64,000 nucleotides of DNA, taken from Peromyscus leucopus (taxonomy: Eukaryota; Chordata; Mammalia; Rodentia; Cricetidae). Within the stretch, counting starts at the first letter, position 1. Each line of letters opens with the position of its first letter. The position numbers were made by a program, and so were the translations under genes. Shown here one piece after another: positions 1 through 64,000 of this stretch. The notes below the pieces were generated by a model. The model was not told the origin of the DNA. It made no database searches and worked only from the letters and a program-made list of their open reading frames with translations. Location: the NCBI RefSeq assembly GCF_004664715.2, contig NC_051072.1, forward strand, positions 28,199,997 to 28,263,996. The letters are read 5' to 3'.

Positions 1-20
1 AGGCAAAAAGAGAAGTTAAT

Positions 21-183
21 GCCAGACATGGTGGTACATGCCTTTAATGCCAGCATTCAGGAAACAGGCCGGTAGATCTCCATGAGTTCATGGCCAGCCT
101 GTCTACATAGTGAGTTCCAGGCCAGCCAGGACTACATAGAGAGACCTTGTTTCACCAACCCCCAACCCCTGAAAAAAAAAAAA
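21..183 (+). repeat. B1 SINE
   Basis: Alu-like B1 body (gccagacatggtgg ... cctttaatgccagcattcag ... gagttccaggccagcc) and an A tail. It lies downstream of the Oxct1 polyadenylation signal. The remaining flank to 327 holds nothing else recognisable. Confidence 0.9.
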
Positions 184-327
184 GGGGGGAGAAAGAAACA
201 GTAATGACTTGTTTAGAAGTAAAAGCACGCTGACCTAATGTCTGGCCATTCTACCAACCTTTGTTGTATTTCCCCACGTGGAACCATACCATTCCCAAGT
301 GAAAAAAGAAAACAAACACATTGATCT

Positions 328-2017
328 CTGTCAATTTTCAATCTTTATTGTATCACTTAACGGATTTTTAAAAATATCATGGCACTCTGAGCAAGAATCT
401 TAAGTCATCTATTCACGTGTTGACAATGTCTGAAACATTCTTAGAATCCCCTTGTCTTAAAGTAACAGACTGGAATGATAAGCAAGTGCATCTGAAGACA
501 TATCAATATCAACAATAATAATATTTTCAAGTGTTGACTCTAACATAGACATATTTACTCTCATGGACCTTGTGCCTTCTAAGAAGGGTTCTTCTTATCA
601 GTCCTGGCAGTGGATGCCTTCAACCATGAAGCCGGACAGAAAAGCAGTACTACACAGAGAGTAGTAGTATTGGGGGAAAGCCTGTCTTCTCCTTCACAAA
701 CTGTACAGGTTAGCTGTGGCTATGCTTGAGGAGAAGTGAGTTTAATGACAACCATCACCTAAAACATGCATACATTCCTATAACTAGTAACATAAGAACG
801 GTATATTTCACCACGTAGACACCAGCTGTCCAGCCTGGCTTCAGGGTGCCTAGACTTTCACACATCTGATACCGAGGGAGCTTCTGAACTGGTGCTTCTG
901 GGCAACTGTCTGGTACTGAGGCTACTTCTGGGGAAGCATCCCTTTAAACCCAAGCCACCATGTTCATTCCCCAGCACAAAGAGTTTGCTGACTACTCAGA
1001 TCTGAGACTCTCCCATCATTTTCCTACTCATATAAGGCTAAAGTAACAGCACTCTGGTAAGAGAAGTAGCTTAAGTAGAGGACATTCCAGGGTTCTGTAG
1101 AAAAAGTCATTCACGGTTTGGAATCTTTGCTGAGCAGAATGGAGAGCCTAAAAGAGAAATATCTTGGAAGAACATTGTTTTTGTAAATACTGCTGTCATT
1201 GTGATTTAGGACTCATAATAAATTGCCCACCGTTCTTCTTTGCTTAGGAGATGTTGTATAAGTAAACACCAGGGCTCACTAACAGAAATAGAGTCTTCTG
1301 AATACAAAGGCATAGCATGGTGCTTAAAATAGAAGAACTAGGTTAAGTATGTCAGTATGTTTCTAGTCCCCTTCCCATAGTTAGCCTCAGTTGTTAGTGC
1401 ACATAGGTAGACAGTTGGTTGTCTATAAAGGCAACATCGGGTGGGATGCCAGCACTGGTGGATCCTATGCCTTGTTCTTTCTTCTGCTTACTTCTCCCAA
1501 AGACATCCCTGTTTGCCTTCTTGGGTATCTATTTAGATATATTTCACTATAAGAAGTGTGGAGGTAAGGAGGATGTTCTAAAGAGGCAAGCATAATCACC
1601 AAATCAGATCTTTCTCTCAAAAAGAAGAGGAAAGTAAAAGATATATAGTTATCAAAAAAGTATTCTGCCTAATCACAAATTCACATGAAAATTTTCTTTC
1701 AGAACTGCTAAGTCACGGTCTAGTATATACAGCATAAAAGATGAACATACATCCAATGTGAGCACCAATAGTGAAGACAACCTTCTTAGCACTTATGAAA
1801 CAAGACCACAATGAAATGTTTTCCTTTTCTTTTTCATGGAAATGTTAGCACACACTCAAAAGAACAGTCTATGGCTGCACAAATCCAGAGATACTAGAAG
1901 AAAACTAGTCAAAACTTCTTGTTAAATATATAATTTTGATTATGACATCCTTTCAATTAAATCCTATGTGTTCAAAATGAAATCTTAGCATCTTGGGACA
2001 AATGTCTATTCCACATT
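328..2017 (-). other. Oxct1: Oxct1 3' UTR
   Basis: About 1.69 kb between the stop codon and the inferred cleavage site, AT-rich, with no repeat that I recognise and only one good AATAAA on the minus strand, near its left end. The length fits the known roughly 3.5-kb mammalian Oxct1 mRNA. The exact cleavage position is inferred to lie 10-30 nt past the signal. Confidence 0.8.
344..349 (-). terminator. Oxct1: Polyadenylation signal AATAAA for Oxct1
   Basis: tttatt on the plus strand reads AATAAA on the minus strand. Downstream on the minus strand, about 297-320, lies a GU/U-rich stretch (tgtgtttgttttcttttttc) suited to a cleavage-stimulation element. A B1 SINE follows at 21-183, as expected for sequence beyond the gene. 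Confidence 0.8.

Positions 2018-64000
<61,983 letters not shown>

Overview
This is a piece of a mammalian nuclear genome, almost certainly from a muroid rodent and probably a cricetid (vole, deer mouse or hamster group). It has no bacterial-style coding density. It is rich in rodent-specific SINEs (B1, B2/B3, B4), rodent L1 3' ends, rodent-type solo LTRs and long CA/AG/GATG microsatellites. The B1 copy at 5021-5177 carries the 'ccaggaaaggcgcaaag' variant that I associate with cricetids; the exact species cannot be fixed from the sequence.

The only gene I can support is Oxct1 (succinyl-CoA:3-ketoacid CoA transferase, SCOT), on the minus strand. Eight coding exons read from right to left: 63534-63628, 61287-61335, 53175-53247, 52501-52576, 24791-24880, 12284-12364, 6960-7061 and the last coding exon ending at 2059. 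All have AG acceptors, and the seven with a downstream intron have GT donors; phases are compatible across every junction. The exons encode the last 201 residues. If the protein has the usual 520 residues, these are residues 320-520, and the catalytic glutamate of the SENG motif falls exactly at residue 344. The stop codon is at 2018-2020. A 3' UTR of about 1.7 kb runs left to a polyadenylation signal at 344-349. The 5' exons (promoter, mitochondrial targeting peptide, N-terminal domain) lie beyond position 64000.

Layout from left to right: 1-327 is downstream flank with a B1; 328-2059 is the terminal exon; the rest is intron broken by the small exons. The largest intron (24881-52500) holds most of the accessory structure. 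It contains a ten-copy 37-bp minisatellite (41179-41528), an L1 with an LTR inserted in it (43215-45690), an LTR containing B1-derived segments (38093-38549), a head-to-head LTR-tail hairpin (39767-39808) and a sense-oriented LTR (50467-51048). The 53248-61286 intron holds older DNA-transposon and L1 relics.

I found no undescribed gene system. All other open reading frames look like chance or repeat-derived frames. The items most worth checking are the minisatellite, the CTCF-like motif in a B3 SINE, the NRF1-like motif near one exon, and the LTR structures.
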